Source: Sanguinoderma infundibulare
Lineage: Eukaryota > Basidiomycota > Agaricomycetes > Polyporales > Polyporaceae
Assembly (NCBI GenBank): GCA_032821775.1
Contig: JAVLRN010000002.1
Span: 3,720,001 to 3,784,000 of the forward strand
DNA length: 64,000 nucleotides
Direction: 5' to 3'
Positions within the stretch are counted from its first letter, which is position 1. Each line of letters starts with the position of its first letter. Below the pieces are notes generated by a model. The model saw only the letters and a list, made by a program, of their open reading frames with translations, searched no databases and was not told the DNA's origin. Positions 36,001 to 48,068 of the stretch are shown here, piece by piece. The position numbers were made by a program, and so were the translations under genes.

Positions 36001-36417
36001 TGTCGCCTGCGTCGTTGACGCGCTCCAATTGGGGGACGAGGGCGGAGTAGAACGCATAGATGGTCGTGATAAGGCTGCAAGCTCGGCCACCGGACTCGAA
36101 GGCAGGTGTCGACGCCCTTCCGAATGGTGGTACGTGCGAGTGCGATCAGCCCACGTTCGCAGTCAGGAAGGGGAGCCGCTCTGCTGTAAGTAGAACGTGA
36201 ATTTCCCGAAGCCAAAATAGGTGATGGTACCTACGTCAATTCCTCGGGAGCGAACGTGGGCGAATGGTGGACTCGGAGCACACGTGCGACCGATCTCGGA
36301 TAAAAGGGCAAAATACTGACCGCGATCCTTCGCACCTCTGAGGCTCCTAATTGCAAGCAGCTGAAAACCGGCTGAAAACAGGGAGGAGATCGACATTGAA
36401 GACAATGAAGCCCGCAT
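33036..36417 (-). CDS. BTA1: Betaine lipid synthase (BTA1 type)
   Basis: A minus-strand gene for the bifunctional enzyme that makes the phosphorus-free lipid DGTS from diacylglycerol and S-adenosylmethionine. The N-terminal part has membrane-near helices (LSLIVLAIALRQRLVVYGKF), then a methyltransferase (BtaB-like) domain with GGGTGYNIEKM and VYLVDLSPSLCEVA. The large exon at about 35080-33705 is the BtaA-like 3-amino-3-carboxypropyl transferase part, with VVFAITSAGDNVLAYAL and HAVDLNPTQNHLLELK. Next come CHPAYLSEEAHKTL and MDHMDWFDPEGTSATEE, and the last exon has VNMYASTWICTK, ending at 33036-33038. The order, methyltransferase first, matches Chlamydomonas BTA1. The 5' end is tentative: the frame passes 36028 through IYAFYSALVPQL to a splice site, and I place upstream exons with FGFGKF as far as an ATG at 36417. 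Expected at the ER; in other fungi linked to phosphate shortage. Confidence 0.9.
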
Positions 36418-38359
36418 TGGGATGTCCCGTATTATTGCCGCGTGGCCCCGCCAAGCGCTTGGCGCTCATTCGACGGTCTCTGGCAAGTCAATGGTTTGGG
36501 TACCCTTCAAGTTGGCGAACCCAAGGCAAGCCATGTAAATACTTGGACGTACATATTTCGTGATGCTCAGCTGTGGCTTAAGGCGATCTGTGATGATGGG
36601 GCAAATTGTGTAAGATCAGGAGACTCTGATGGATTCGAGGGACTCACAAGTTCCGCGTCGGCGTCCCAAACTCATCAAAATCGTAGGATATTGCATATGG
36701 TCCCACCATTATAAGGGGTCGATAGGAGGCGAGCATTGTTCGATCGCTGTAGGAGAGGGGTTTGAGAAGTCATGGAGACAACCAAGTACTACAATTTAAA
36801 CTGACGGACATAGAAGACGAAACCAGTCGTGTGGAGAGAACGGGAACTCACGATGCAATTTTTATCTGTAATAGTCACATCGAGAGCTTCACTCCAGGTA
36901 CCTTCTCGGACGCAATATCTCCCTTCTGACCCCCACGGCAGACAACGTCCGCAACACAACCAGACAGATTGAGGCAGCTGACTGTCGATAAGCAGCAGGC
37001 TCCTCTAGTCCGAGCCAGGCGAAGGGAGCCTTTGACCTGCATACACGTCTTCACATCGAACCCATTCACATTACGTCTTTGAACATGACGGCGCACCTGC
37101 TCGAGGCCGACCCATGCCCTCCCATACATGGCTTGTCAGTGCTCAAATTTTGATCGGGTGTGCGAACGACATCCAGCTGTCAGCATTGGGCCGCTTGCGA
37201 TGGCCACGAGGACGACATGAGGATATTGAGACGTCCCTGGCTATTGGCTGGACGATTACGGAGCCTGCAGGTCTAGGGCGAGGATGAGATGGCTATCAGA
37301 GCACTAGCGGCGCAACACATACTCGTGTTGTCGGCACAGGTAACGCGGTGTTCGGTATTTGAAGCGAATGCGGAACACTTGGAAGGCCGCAACGTGGTGT
37401 ACGGCCGGATGTATGCGGTGCTGAGAGGGTTGGGACGCATATACCGAGAATGGGCGACTTGGATGATGAACCGCCAATGGGCAACGTACTCCTCCTGAAC
37501 GTTGCGTGCCAGTCTAGTGCGACTCGTGTCGTGAGCTTAGCGCAGACCTTAGTGGTTTCCAAAGTTCCGTAAGTACTTGGGAGACGCGGGGGACCGTTCC
37601 CCTTGCGCTCGTCGTGACAGTCGACGGGAGAAGCACTGGGCCAATACCCTCCCGAGGAATCCCTGACTAGTTGTCGGGTCCGTTCCGGGTGCTAGCTGAC
37701 GGTAACAACTCCGGGTGCCTGTGCAGTGGGCCAAGCTTCAGTAAGCGGAATCAATTGGGACGTCGAGCAACGCACTATGGCCACCGCCCGCTCCCCATGC
37801 AGAGCACAATGTCGCAGGGAACTCGGAAGATGTGCCGGCATCGCAGAGGCTTCAGTGTGCCCAACCCGAAGCTGATGAGTATTCGCGCATCCACCGCTGA
37901 TTCCGAGACCTCTCAGGTGTCCTCGTGAAGTGCGTCAAGCCCGACTTGCCGAACGGAGCGCAGGCGGAAAGCTCGCATCGGACCCTACGGTCGCCGAAGG
38001 ACCATTGAAAACACGCATACGCACCGACACCTCCGATAAGAACGTCGCCCGCGGCGCAAAACGTCGTTGTATGCGCCCCGAGGGGCTCTGAATACGGCGC
38101 GAGAGACGGGCAGAATAGCAGCGACATCATTGGCCAACGCAGGCGACGGAGGGAAAATAATATATGGTCGCCGTTTGGGTCAGTGGCGAGCTCGGGGTGA
38201 TGAGTGTCGGACTTGTTCGGTGGTGGGCGCTTGGCTATCCGCGGTGATGATGTCGTCCGTCGCCGCTGGCAGCCTTGCCCTCAACAACCCGGCTCACGAC
38301 CCCTCCCCACCCACCGCCCCCACTCTCGCTCCTTCGTCTGCATTCTATCTTGTCTTAAT
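36418..38359. other. Intergenic between BTA1 and KGD2
   Basis: Divergent promoter space of two metabolic genes, nearly 2 kb. No coding segment with family features. An AT-rich patch (AATAATATATGG) at about 38157 lies 200 bases before the KGD2 start. Confidence 0.45.
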
Positions 38360-40715
38360 ATGCTTTCAAGACGACTGGTTCACCTTGCGCGCGGGCGTGC
38401 TCTTCACCCCGATGCCGCGGTGCTCTCCCGAGGCTGGTACGCGCCCGATCCATGGACCTGCTCCAGCGCGAGCGCACACACTAACCTCCAACCCTTTTCC
38501 CGGCAAATTCAGGAAGATTGCCGGTGCATATGCGCAGCGTGCCAGCTTCCACTCGACGAACCTTCTCCAAGGTGCGTGTCCCGCCGAGTTGCGCGACGAG
38601 GGCGTACGGTGACGTCAATTTGTATTTCTCCGCCAGTCGAGACCGTGAAGGTCCCCCAGATGGCCGAGTCCATCATGGAGGGCACGCTCAAGACATGGCT
38701 AAAACAGGTCGGAGACACCGTGCAGGCAGACGAGGAGGTCGCGACCATCGAGACGGATAAGGTGTGTGTGCACACCGGTTTTGTCGACTGCCCTTCTGCG
38801 CGTGTGTTCTGTCCTTGAGGCAGAATACGCGACGGCTGCAACCCCCAAAACATATCTATCCGACATTCATGATCCCATGCCCCCTGTGTGGTGCATTCTC
38901 CTCGAACGCACTCGCGTGCATGATTGGGCTAGTTACCGCTGCCACCTCTATGAACTGCCCAAATTGGGAGACTCGCGCGTCCTGAGGAGCGCAGGGGAAC
39001 GATGACTTCGCGCAAGGCACACACCTCGTAACTGCACGCTTTCATACACATCTAACTGCCCTAAGTCTCGCAACACCTCCGTCGTTTGGCGGATCACTGC
39101 GAGAGCGCGCAGCGCAGTTAACGATCAGACGTGCATATGCGCGCATGTCCTTGGGACTCCTGTTTTATCCCCCGTTTCCGTTTGCAAGATTGCTCGTCTT
39201 GGCCGAGAATCCGCACATTTGCCCCTGCCATCCTTATTCCAGCACCATCGCTAACGCGTCTCACGCAGATCGACGTTTCTGTGAACGCGCCCGCAGCTGG
39301 CAAGATCACCGAGCTCCTGTTCAAGGAGGAGGACACCGTAGCCGTCGGCCAAGAGCTCTTCCGCTTCGAGCCCGGCGCAGTCGATGAGGCCGCGCCGAAA
39401 GACACGTCCGCAGTGAAGGAGACGAAGGAGAAGGTTGAGCCCGCTGCCCAGGAGAAGAGCACCCCACCCCCGACCACCCGCGAGGAGATTTGGAAACCCG
39501 ACACTGCGGGCGCGGCGAAGAAGGAGGTCAAGGAGTCGTCGAAGCCCGCACCCAAGGAGAAGGAGCAGCCCGCGCCCGCAGCCCGCGCGCCGGGCTCGCG
39601 CAACGAGACTCGCGTGAAGATGAGCCGGATGCGCCTCCGGATCGCGGAGCGGCTCAAGGAGTCGCAGAACGCGGCCGCGTCGCTGACGACGTTCAACGAG
39701 ATCGACATGTCGAGCGTCATGGAGCTCCGGAAGAAGTACAAGGACGAGGTGCTGAAAGAGCACGGCGTGAAGCTCGGCTTCATGAGCGCATTCGCAAAGG
39801 CGTGCACTCTCGCGCTGCGGGAAATCCCCGCCGCGAACGCGTCAATCGAGGGCGACGAGATCGTGTACCGCGACTACGTCGATCTGAGCGTCGCGGTTGC
39901 GACGCCCAAGGGCCTCGTCACGCCCGTCGTACGCAACGCGGAGGGGATGAACTTTGTGCAGATCGAGCAGGAGATTGCGAACCTGGGCAAGAAGGTGTGT
40001 GGTGGAGTCGCTGAACGCGTGCTGAAGCTGATTGCCATCGTTCGTTCGTTCGTTCGTTGCGGTGTTGGCGTTGGGTGGATGGTAGGCGCGTGATGGGAAG
40101 CTCACGCTGGAGGATATGGCCGGGGGGACGTTCACCATCTCGAACGGCGGTGTTTTTGGTTCTCTGTACGGCACGCCGATCATTAACCTCCCTCAATCTG
40201 CTGTCCTTGGTGAGTCTTCGCCTCTCCTGCGTTTTTTGCACATCCATACAGGGCCTCGTGCTTGCCGCGTTCTCCCCCCTTTTCTCTTTTCGACTTCGTC
40301 ATGTCCGCCACGCTTCGTCTCCACGCAACTCCGGTGGTGATCATGTTTGTAGCGACACCGATTCATCTCGCCATCTGGGCGTGCTTCTTGATCCCGATCG
40401 TGTTCTTGTTTGGTGTCTGGTGGATGGCGTTGCTGACGATATTCTATCCGTCCGCATTTCAACAGGCATGCACACGATCAAGGATCGCCCGGTCGTCGTC
40501 AACGGCCAGATCGTCATCCGCCCCATCATGGTCGTCGCCCTCACGTACGACCACCGTCTCCTCGACGGTCGGGAAGCCGTCACTTTCCTCGGTGCGTGCT
40601 TTTTGTTCTCGTTTTCGCCATGGTTACGAGATGTCTGACTGTTGTGGCGACGGACACGAACAGTCAAGGTGAAGGACTACCTCGAGGACCCGAGGAAGAT
40701 GCTCCTGACGGCATG
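38360..40715 (+). CDS. KGD2: Dihydrolipoamide succinyltransferase, 2-oxoglutarate dehydrogenase E2
   Basis: The gene encodes the E2 core of the mitochondrial 2-oxoglutarate dehydrogenase complex. Exon 1 (38360-38436) gives an Arg-rich presequence ([20 protein letters not shown]), exon 2 (38513-38571) continues it, and exon 3 (from 38637) opens the lipoyl domain with [18 protein letters not shown]. The lipoylated Lys is in ETDK, right before a 507-base intron (38762-39268). The domain ends with [20 protein letters not shown] Pro/Lys/Glu-rich linker follows; no clear E3-binding domain is seen, as in other succinyltransferases. The catalytic domain has [52 protein letters not shown] and the active-site [11 protein letters not shown]. 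The end is [11 protein letters not shown], stop TGA 40713-40715. E2p of pyruvate dehydrogenase is excluded by this C-terminal sequence. Confidence 0.95.
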
Positions 40716-43700
40716 AGATAACCGTTACGGCTGACGAGGTGATGTGGTACACAGCACAAGGGGAATTGTGATGCTGCTGTTGAATACACAGCGGATGCTT
40801 CTTTCCTCCGCCAATTGCGGGACCTTGTCATCGCTGTGCCTTGCTCCCCGACGCATGTCGGACTCGTTGCAAGTGAGGCGAGAGGCCGAAATCTATGTTC
40901 CCTGGATCCGATCTGCCAATCTTGCAAACATGGTTCACGTTCCCGTATACATACATACCGTAGGTACATACGCTCTCCGCCGATTCCCGTTCTCGTTCCT
41001 AGTTACTGCTGTGCTGCATGATACATAGTCCCCTAAGTTAATGCCTAACACATACGTATCGTACGATTTCAGGTCGCCACGGCACCGACGTCGGCACCGC
41101 CGGTACATGCGAGACAACAAGGCTAACCACTCCACATATACATCGGATCGAATTTGCCCCTGGTCGAGCATTACTTGCCCTTGGAGCTCTGTCATGCTCC
41201 AATCTCGCATAAACACTCCTATACGGGTGGCCGAATGGGGCTAAGCCGACAAGCCGACTCCGACACTCTCCGACGCAGCACGACGACGACGTCATGTCGG
41301 GCACACGATAAGGCCACTCGCCGGTCTCACCCCGATCTGGTGTTCACGCGAGTTCTGTGTGTGCAAACGTCCGAGACATTCTCGAAGATCGGCGGACATC
41401 AACTCGCAGCAGGTTACTCACAGGATCACGAAAGGCACAACAGAAAGGTACTCGGCGCGAGATGCGTTCTACGTGGACACTGAGCGGATCTGGAGGCTGG
41501 GTAGGTTCATATGATGGGAGCTTGCGAGAAGCTCATCGTGAAGCAGCGAGAAAGACCCGTCCGTGTACGGTCTACGCCGTCCGCCGGGACGAGCCACGGC
41601 CTGGGGGAGAGCTCCCCAGTCAGTCTCGAAGGCAAGTGGCCACGCCGCGCCCTCTACTGGCTCCGCTGCCCCGCTGGCTATCGCCAGAAGCCACGAACGC
41701 GCACCCTTCCACGCAAGAAGCGCTGCGCTTGAATTCGAATTGAACGACTCGGGAGGCTTCCGTGCCGCCGGCGGAACGGCTGTGGTCTTAGACTGGCGAG
41801 GTGGCGGGAGCGGATGACGCGTACGGAAGAGGTTTAGACGACTTGGCTCGAGGCTACTGGCTGCGCGCATGACCTCGTATAATGAACGCCGTTCCCATGC
41901 GTCGGCCTGCGAACCCGGCACCCGGTCGTGGCTGCCTCGCGTGCCCACCTTGGTGCCAAGCTAGTAGTGGTACCAAGCGTCAGAGGAGTCTAAGGACTTT
42001 TCCCTGCAGCGGCTCTGGGAGCGGGGCGGCTCGAGGGTGGATCCGTCCAAGTACTAGTCTTGCGATTGCTGCATTGCGGCACATATTGTACCTGTACGCA
42101 TTGGGGAAGCGTCCGCGCAGCACTGTGGCTCGCTTCGAACATCAGGAAGTCGGGAACTCGAGCCAACAGATAGCGTTGGGGTGCCGGGGAGCAACGCGCT
42201 ACCCGTCGTACCCTCCACGTTCGCCGCTAGTTTGCGTATAGTTGGGCCGTCGATGGCAACCTATTGGCGAGCGGCGAACGCGGAACACCACCCAAGGATG
42301 CTCTTCATCAAGATTCAGGTGGAGAGGCTCACCGCGATAGCCGGTCTCCCCCATGAGCCCTGTCACCGCATTGCGCCTCTCCTCGCCTCGTCCGAGCCTC
42401 CAACTTCCAAGTCCAAGTCCCCGAGTCGTTGTACCGTAAAATGAGCTTCGCGCCGGGCTGCTGCGCCTCTGGGGGGGTCCTCGGTTTCATGAATGGACCG
42501 TGACGATCATGAAACGCAGCATGGGCAGATGAGGAGCTCCCATGCACAGGCCTAGGGTTCCGTGGACAAGGCGTCGTCCTCGTCGCATCTTGATAGCGCT
42601 GTACTAGGCGGATGCGTGCGTTGAGCTTCTGGTCCGTCCAAGTCCACATCGTGCCATCCTAGCTCAGGAACGTATGCGGGTGCGAGAAGGGACTCGTGAC
42701 GGTATAGAACGAGAGGAGCCATATTCGGGCATAGCACAGACGTGCTCGCTGAGACTGAGACAAGTGCACGTACCGTGCGCTCGAAAGAATGCGCATGGCC
42801 GGCGCCCGCGCACGCACGGACGGGCAGCGCGCACGCCGCACAATCAAGGGTAAGCTGCTCGAGTCCGGAGCGCTGCGAGCGCAGATCCTACGTACTCCTC
42901 CCCCCTCTTCTCCCTCCCCCCTTCTCCCGCTCTCTTCTCCCCCCGGCCTAGCGTGAGCCCAAAGTTCCGATCGCGCTACGCATGACGTCCCGAGACGAAC
43001 CAGCTGAGACGAACCTGCAATATCGTGCCCATTGAGTCATCCAGACTCGGACGCGGCGCGCCCGTTCGTGCATTCAGAGGAAGACCCGCGGGCTGCCACG
43101 CGAAGTCCTTGGTCGCGATCTAGAGTTTACAGAGGCCGGCCGGCCAGGGTGGAAGGATGGCATCACACAACATTGGCAATGGGAAGCGGGGAAGAACGGC
43201 ACCTTCGTGGCGCATGACGCTTGCTGCACTGGTACAGGATGAGGCGGTTCTCGCCGGGGCGATCTATCACCCATCTGCCACTCCAGTTCGTACTTGTAAC
43301 ACCTCTTTCTCTGTGCGTGGTTCTTAAGTAGAGCGCGTTAAACGGGTTATGAATTGGACTGAATCGAACGTCCGGCGACGCGACCGGCGGTCTCGTGAGC
43401 GGACGGTGTTGCAGGATCGGGGACAAGGATGGAATTATGAGTGTATCGCCGGCGCCTGAGACCTCGATTCAAAAGTCGGCGACGATTCCCGAACGACGAC
43501 GTCGTCATCGCGAGGAGAGACGGCCCCTCGTAGGCAGGGAGGCGAATTGGGTTCGAAGACGATAAGCTTTGGACACTTGGCGCAGCGCCTGTACGGTACA
43601 CGTGTCAGCCAAGGCTGAAGATGGACACGAGAGCCGCAGCGAGAGAGCGTGCGTCGGTCCATAAAGCGATGCATGCGATACTTGGAACGTGCATTGTGAT

Positions 43701-44574
43701 TGTGGGGGACTTCGAGGAGCGCACCGCAATATGGTATGTATGTGTCCTGGTTCTCCCAAGCTCGAGTTAGCTCGAGAGCGTCCGGAGATGTGGGGAGGTG
43801 TGAGTGTGTGGGGTGGGGAGACGCTCGAGGACGCCGTCGCGAGAAAGGCAGTTCCGCCACAGCACGATAGATTGCGCTCAGCTGTAGCAACAGGGCTGCA
43901 GCTGGATCTAGCTACAGGATGAGCTCACCGGAGCACATGGGATCTGATGAGTCGCGCGTCGAGGTCGATGCGCTCAGGAAGATCCGCCGCGTTAGTTCGC
44001 CGCTCAATGGCCCAGGTGGAGCTCGAGGAGGGCAGCTCGGAGTGTCCTGCCGGATGTGCGGTGTGCGTCTGCAGGCGGTCGACGCGCGCTCACCACTTCA
44101 GGCGGAGAGACTTGGGCTGAGCTCGTGGAAGCCGGGCCCGGATCCGCAGGTGTCGCAAGCGTCCTAGCGTGCTTCTGTGCTTGAGCAACGTCACCGGTAC
44201 GGTACGGTAAGTACGTGCGCGAGGTCCCACAGAGAGTCAGAGATGGGTGCCAGATTCGCAGTGATAGCCGTTGTCGAATACGCTCGCACTTGGTTTAGGT
44301 CCGCGGTTTGGATTGACTGCTGACAGAGATCTGACACGGACGTCCCGCAGGTGCGCATGAGTACAAGACGCGGAGGCACGATGGATGCCGTATACAGTAC
44401 TTGCATCCATCGGGTGCCCGTGTCCAGTGCATTTTGCGTTCGCGTTGGGCCGGCGGGGCGGGGAGGAGAGAGCAAACCTAGATAAGCAAACGGCTCCTGT
44501 AATGCTAAAAAAGCGCCGCCGCCCCGTCGTCATCGAGCGACAAGACATTGGACAAGACAAGACAAGGTTCGCCG
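40716..44574. other. Long gene-free stretch
   Basis: Nearly 4 kb with many short overlapping frames and no recognised family, RNA gene or mobile element. From about 43.4 kb the plus strand becomes purine-rich. A C/T-rich block sits at 42895-42950. Confidence 0.4.
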
Positions 44575-45381
44575 TCAATGCGGGCGGCCATCAGCCGCAA
44601 GCTTCGAGTTCTCCCCTGCCCGTGAGCTCTCGGACTCTGTCGTGGGCGCAATTGTCCCTGAGGATGACCTGCTGACCTGCAGAGGGGCTTCTCTGAGCTC
44701 TGGCAGTGGTTCGTCCGGCGGCGCGAGGCTTCGCGAAGCTCGGCGTACCGGATCCTCCGGCGGCGCAACTGAATAGGTTGTGGGTGGGCACTTGCCGGAG
44801 TGGGACTGACGAGGTCGGATGCGGGATGCGAGGCTGGCCTGGACGTGAGAGGGGAGCGAGGGGCGGTCGGGCGTTTTGATAACGAGATCAGAAAGGCGTG
44901 TGCGCGAAGGTGGAAGCTGGAAGCGCGACGGTGAGAAGTCGGTGGAGCTTGCCGGACGGACGCGACGGGTATCTGGTAGAGGGATTGAGATTGTGAAGGG
45001 GAGTGCGCGGAAAGGGGAGATAGGACACCATGATGGGGCGAGCTGAGAAGGCGGCGTGCGCGCGGTAACCAAGTGCTGTCGTGTGCGGACAATGAGGCTT
45101 TCTGCATCCCCGTCTGGAGGGACGAACACAATTGGAGCATTCACGGTGGAGATCACAAAGCGGTTTGGGCTGAGGAGGCTCCTGTTCGTTGCCTGAGTAT
45201 AGGAAGGAGAAGGAGCGCGAGGACTGCGCGAGCTGACAGCCAGCTGGCGCGTTGCGTTGAGACCAGAGGGGCGTGGCCCCGCTCGGAGAGTGGAGGTGGG
45301 GATGGTGTGCCGGACATCCGGGATCGGACGGGGGTGTGCATGAGATCTGTGAGGACGAGAGATATGAGCGGATCGGAGCAT
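44575..45381 (-). CDS. Hypothetical Pro/Ser/Arg-rich ORF
   Basis: An ATG-initiated minus-strand frame of 268 codons with no intron needed. It is rich in Pro, Ser, Arg and Thr (for example HSHAHPRPIPDVRHTIPTS), with no domain or signal peptide recognised. Such composition arises easily from C/T-rich untranslated RNA in GC-rich DNA, and a long 5' leader of a minus-strand transcript is an equally good reading. A disordered regulatory protein is possible. It lies divergent to the disordered-protein gene at 46682. Confidence 0.25.
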   Translation of the reverse strand: MLRSAHISRPHRSHAHPRPIPDVRHTIPTSTLRAGPRPSGLNATRQLAVSSRSPRAPSPSYTQATNRSLLSPNRFVISTVNAPIVFVPPDGDAESLIVRTRQHLVTARTPPSQLAPSWCPISPFRALPFTISIPLPDTRRVRPASSTDFSPSRFQLPPSRTRLSDLVIKTPDRPSLPSHVQASLASRIRPRQSHSGKCPPTTYSVAPPEDPVRRASRSLAPPDEPLPELREAPLQVSRSSSGTIAPTTESESSRAGENSKLAADGRPH

Positions 45382-46681
45382 AGCGAGTTCTCTTCTGTCA
45401 CTGCGCCAGCGGCGCGGACGATTGGGAGACTCGATTGCGATCGAGGTCCGAGAGGCTGACTTGGCTCTGACGGCTCAATTTTGCTCGAGTGTGTCGGCTG
45501 TGCCAGACATGGTCAGCACGCTGAGTGTCCGCGTGGAGCAATCTCGTCGTTCCCTTTCACCGCTCGTCCGGGGCCGGGACGAAACCCTCGTCGCGGAACT
45601 TGAAGATAGGTGGAGAGAAGATGGTGATAGGCGTCCGCGCGGGGATCTTGCTGTTCGTTGCGTGCGTCCGAGACTCTCGGCGTCTTGACCGGGGCACACT
45701 CCAGGAGACAGTCGCAAGTGGCACAGGGTGAGCGTCGGCGAAGATCATTGCAAATGGCGGATGGCTGATGGGAGGACGCCACGGGGAGCTAGCCTTGGCT
45801 AGCCGCAAATTAATTTAGGTCGCGGATGCGCGCGACGGCAACAAACAGGATGATCCCCGACGTGCGTGCATAAATCCGACAACCAACCAGCTCCCCGCAA
45901 GCCAGGGACAGCCTTTAGGAGTGGTGGCTCAGATCGACCGAATGGGACATGGCTGACGAGCTGACAGGATGACGGACGATGACCAGGCGCCGTGGCTCCT
46001 CCTGTGCACTACGTCTGGCGTATGTCGTGCGCGTCCCAGGGAGAAGCACGGAAGAGGGGTGTATCAGAATCGAGGGTGGTTCGCTGGACGAGGGTGAAGT
46101 GATGGGCACTGGTGGGAACAGGCCGTTCTGGAAGAGCAGGGTGGCTGCCTCGTGTCTCTCGCAGACCACTCCATCCGCACAAGGCAGAACCACTTCAAAG
46201 CGCCCGCCAAATCCGACAAAGGCAGGGCGCGGACGCTTAGTCATCGCTCGGCGTCAAGCGTTACACAGCGTTATGCGGTTAGATCCGCACACGTATGACC
46301 ACGTCCGTCCTTCTGAACCCTGAACGGTGAACATGGCCACGAGTGGACTGAAAATACGCGGACAGAGATGCGGATGTCCGGCAAGAAGATAGCGGCCTGT
46401 GGGGGGTTAGATGGGCAGGCCCGGCGACGAGGAGCGGACAGCGTTACAGGAGGGCAAACAGCAGCACACAGGGGACGATCTCCGGATCTGGGGAGAATGA
46501 AGCGGAGCTTGAAGGCGACTGGCGGGGAAGCGAGTGAAAAGAGAGCTGTCGGGCGATGGGTGCATATACGAACCTTGCCCCTTTCACTCGACGCCTCGTT
46601 TTCCATTGTCTCTCCCGTCGCCGCGCTCCTCAGCCCGCCCCCGCCCTCCCCCTTCCCCATCCCCGCCGACATCCCGCACCA
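45382..46681. other. Putative divergent control region
   Basis: No gene supported. Purine-rich on the plus strand, changing to pyrimidine-rich near 46560, just before the ATG at 46682; this looks like the leader of that gene. Confidence 0.4.
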
Positions 46682-48068
46682 ATGCTCGCTATACAGAAGC
46701 CCCCAACAATGTTCTCGCCAGTCTTCCGCTCACCTCACGCTCGTCTCCCTTCGGCTCCAGTCCTCGTTCGGCCCTCGCACACCCCCGGCGTTCTCAACAT
46801 CTCCAAGCCGGCTCAGCAACCTGCTCCCAGGCCCCAGCACACTCAGGCGCACCCCCGCGCTCCCCGTGTCTCGCCAAAGAGCAAACCCCAGCAACGCTCT
46901 CCGCAGCTTTCGCACGCACAAGCCGCTTCCGTTGAGAGGACTAAGCCATCTCCCTCTTCCCCGGCCAAGGCCGACCAGTCATGCACAACCGCCGACAAAC
47001 CCTCCCGAGGGCGCAAGCAGCACAAGCAGCCCAAGGACGCTGGTCGCAGGTCAGCCTCAATCTCCATCTTGTCGTTTAGCGCTCATCTCATCCACTCCCC
47101 CTTCATTTTTTCCCCTCTCGAGCAGAGGTAACTCTGTATCCCCCTCTGATGTCGCTTCGCGGCGACAAGCTCACCAACCTTCTCCCCCTCCCGTTCGGAT
47201 ACCCTCGCCCTCAAAGGCGCCTTCTGCTCCTCGAGCTCAGGTCGCTCGAGGCAAACCTGACGACATGACCTCTTCGACCGACCCTTTCGTCGACGACGTC
47301 CATGCCCCCTCTCAGGACATCAAGGCCGACGGTAACGCCTTCCATGCTCCCCCCAAGCTCACCGCCCAACCCTCTGGCAAGCTTGCCCGCCGCCGTCAGG
47401 CCACCGCTCAGCTCATCGACTCCCCTACTCCAAAGGTCCCCTCCCGCCGCAGGGGTCGTGTTCAGGGCGAGAAGGCCGTTCCTCTCCAGCCCCCTTTTGC
47501 TCTCAGTACCCGCCTGCCACGTCGCGCGAGCCTTGACTTGCCCTCCAGCTTCCCCATCTGTGATGACTCATCCGACTTCGGTGACGACAGCGACATCACT
47601 CCCCCGACGACCCCCATTCGGGAGGCTTCCACCGTTCCGGCCAAGCCGTCCGGTACGTGGCAGCAGGACAACTTCGTCGATGACGGTCCTCGCACCGCTC
47701 CCCTCGCGTCGACCTTCGGCTTCCCCTTGGCCGGACACAGCCCCTACTCGACGCCCACTCCCGCTCAGCGCCGCCGTAACCATCGCCGCGTTCCGAGCGA
47801 GGGTGTCTTTGCGATGTCGACCGATGAGGACTCCCCCTCGTCCTCCGTCTCCGATCTTTTTGAGTCCATGCAGCTCAAACGCCGGAGCCCGGTGTCCATC
47901 CCTCGCCAGCGCTGCAACACCGTTCCCGCTGGCTCGCCGTCTTCCTTTGGGGGCTCTGCTTCCGACCAACTGACGTCGTCCTCCGCTCCTCCCGCGGCTG
48001 GTTACTTTGCGGGCTCGGTCTTCCAAAATTCGCCAAGTCCGGACGATCTCCCCGCGCCCTCGTTTTAA
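46682..48068 (+). CDS. Conserved-looking intrinsically disordered protein
   Basis: Two exons (46682-47049 and 47126-48068) join in phase to 436 aa. The frame of exon 2 is also open upstream of the intron, but the ATG at 46682 in the other frame (MLAIQKPPTMFSPVFRS) plus a GT-AG intron gives the more sensible protein. It is almost wholly low-complexity: Pro/Ser/Arg/Lys-rich N-terminus, then acidic-aromatic islands such as DPFVDDVHAPSQD, WQQDNFVDDGPRTAP, FGFPLAGHSPYSTP and SSSVSDLFESMQLKRRSP. Short motifs within disorder, together with many SP/TP sites, suggest a phosphorylated regulatory or scaffold protein; this is inference. No domain, signal peptide or membrane segment is seen. It sits alone in about 10 kb of gene-free DNA, as regulatory genes with large control regions often do. 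Confidence 0.7.
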
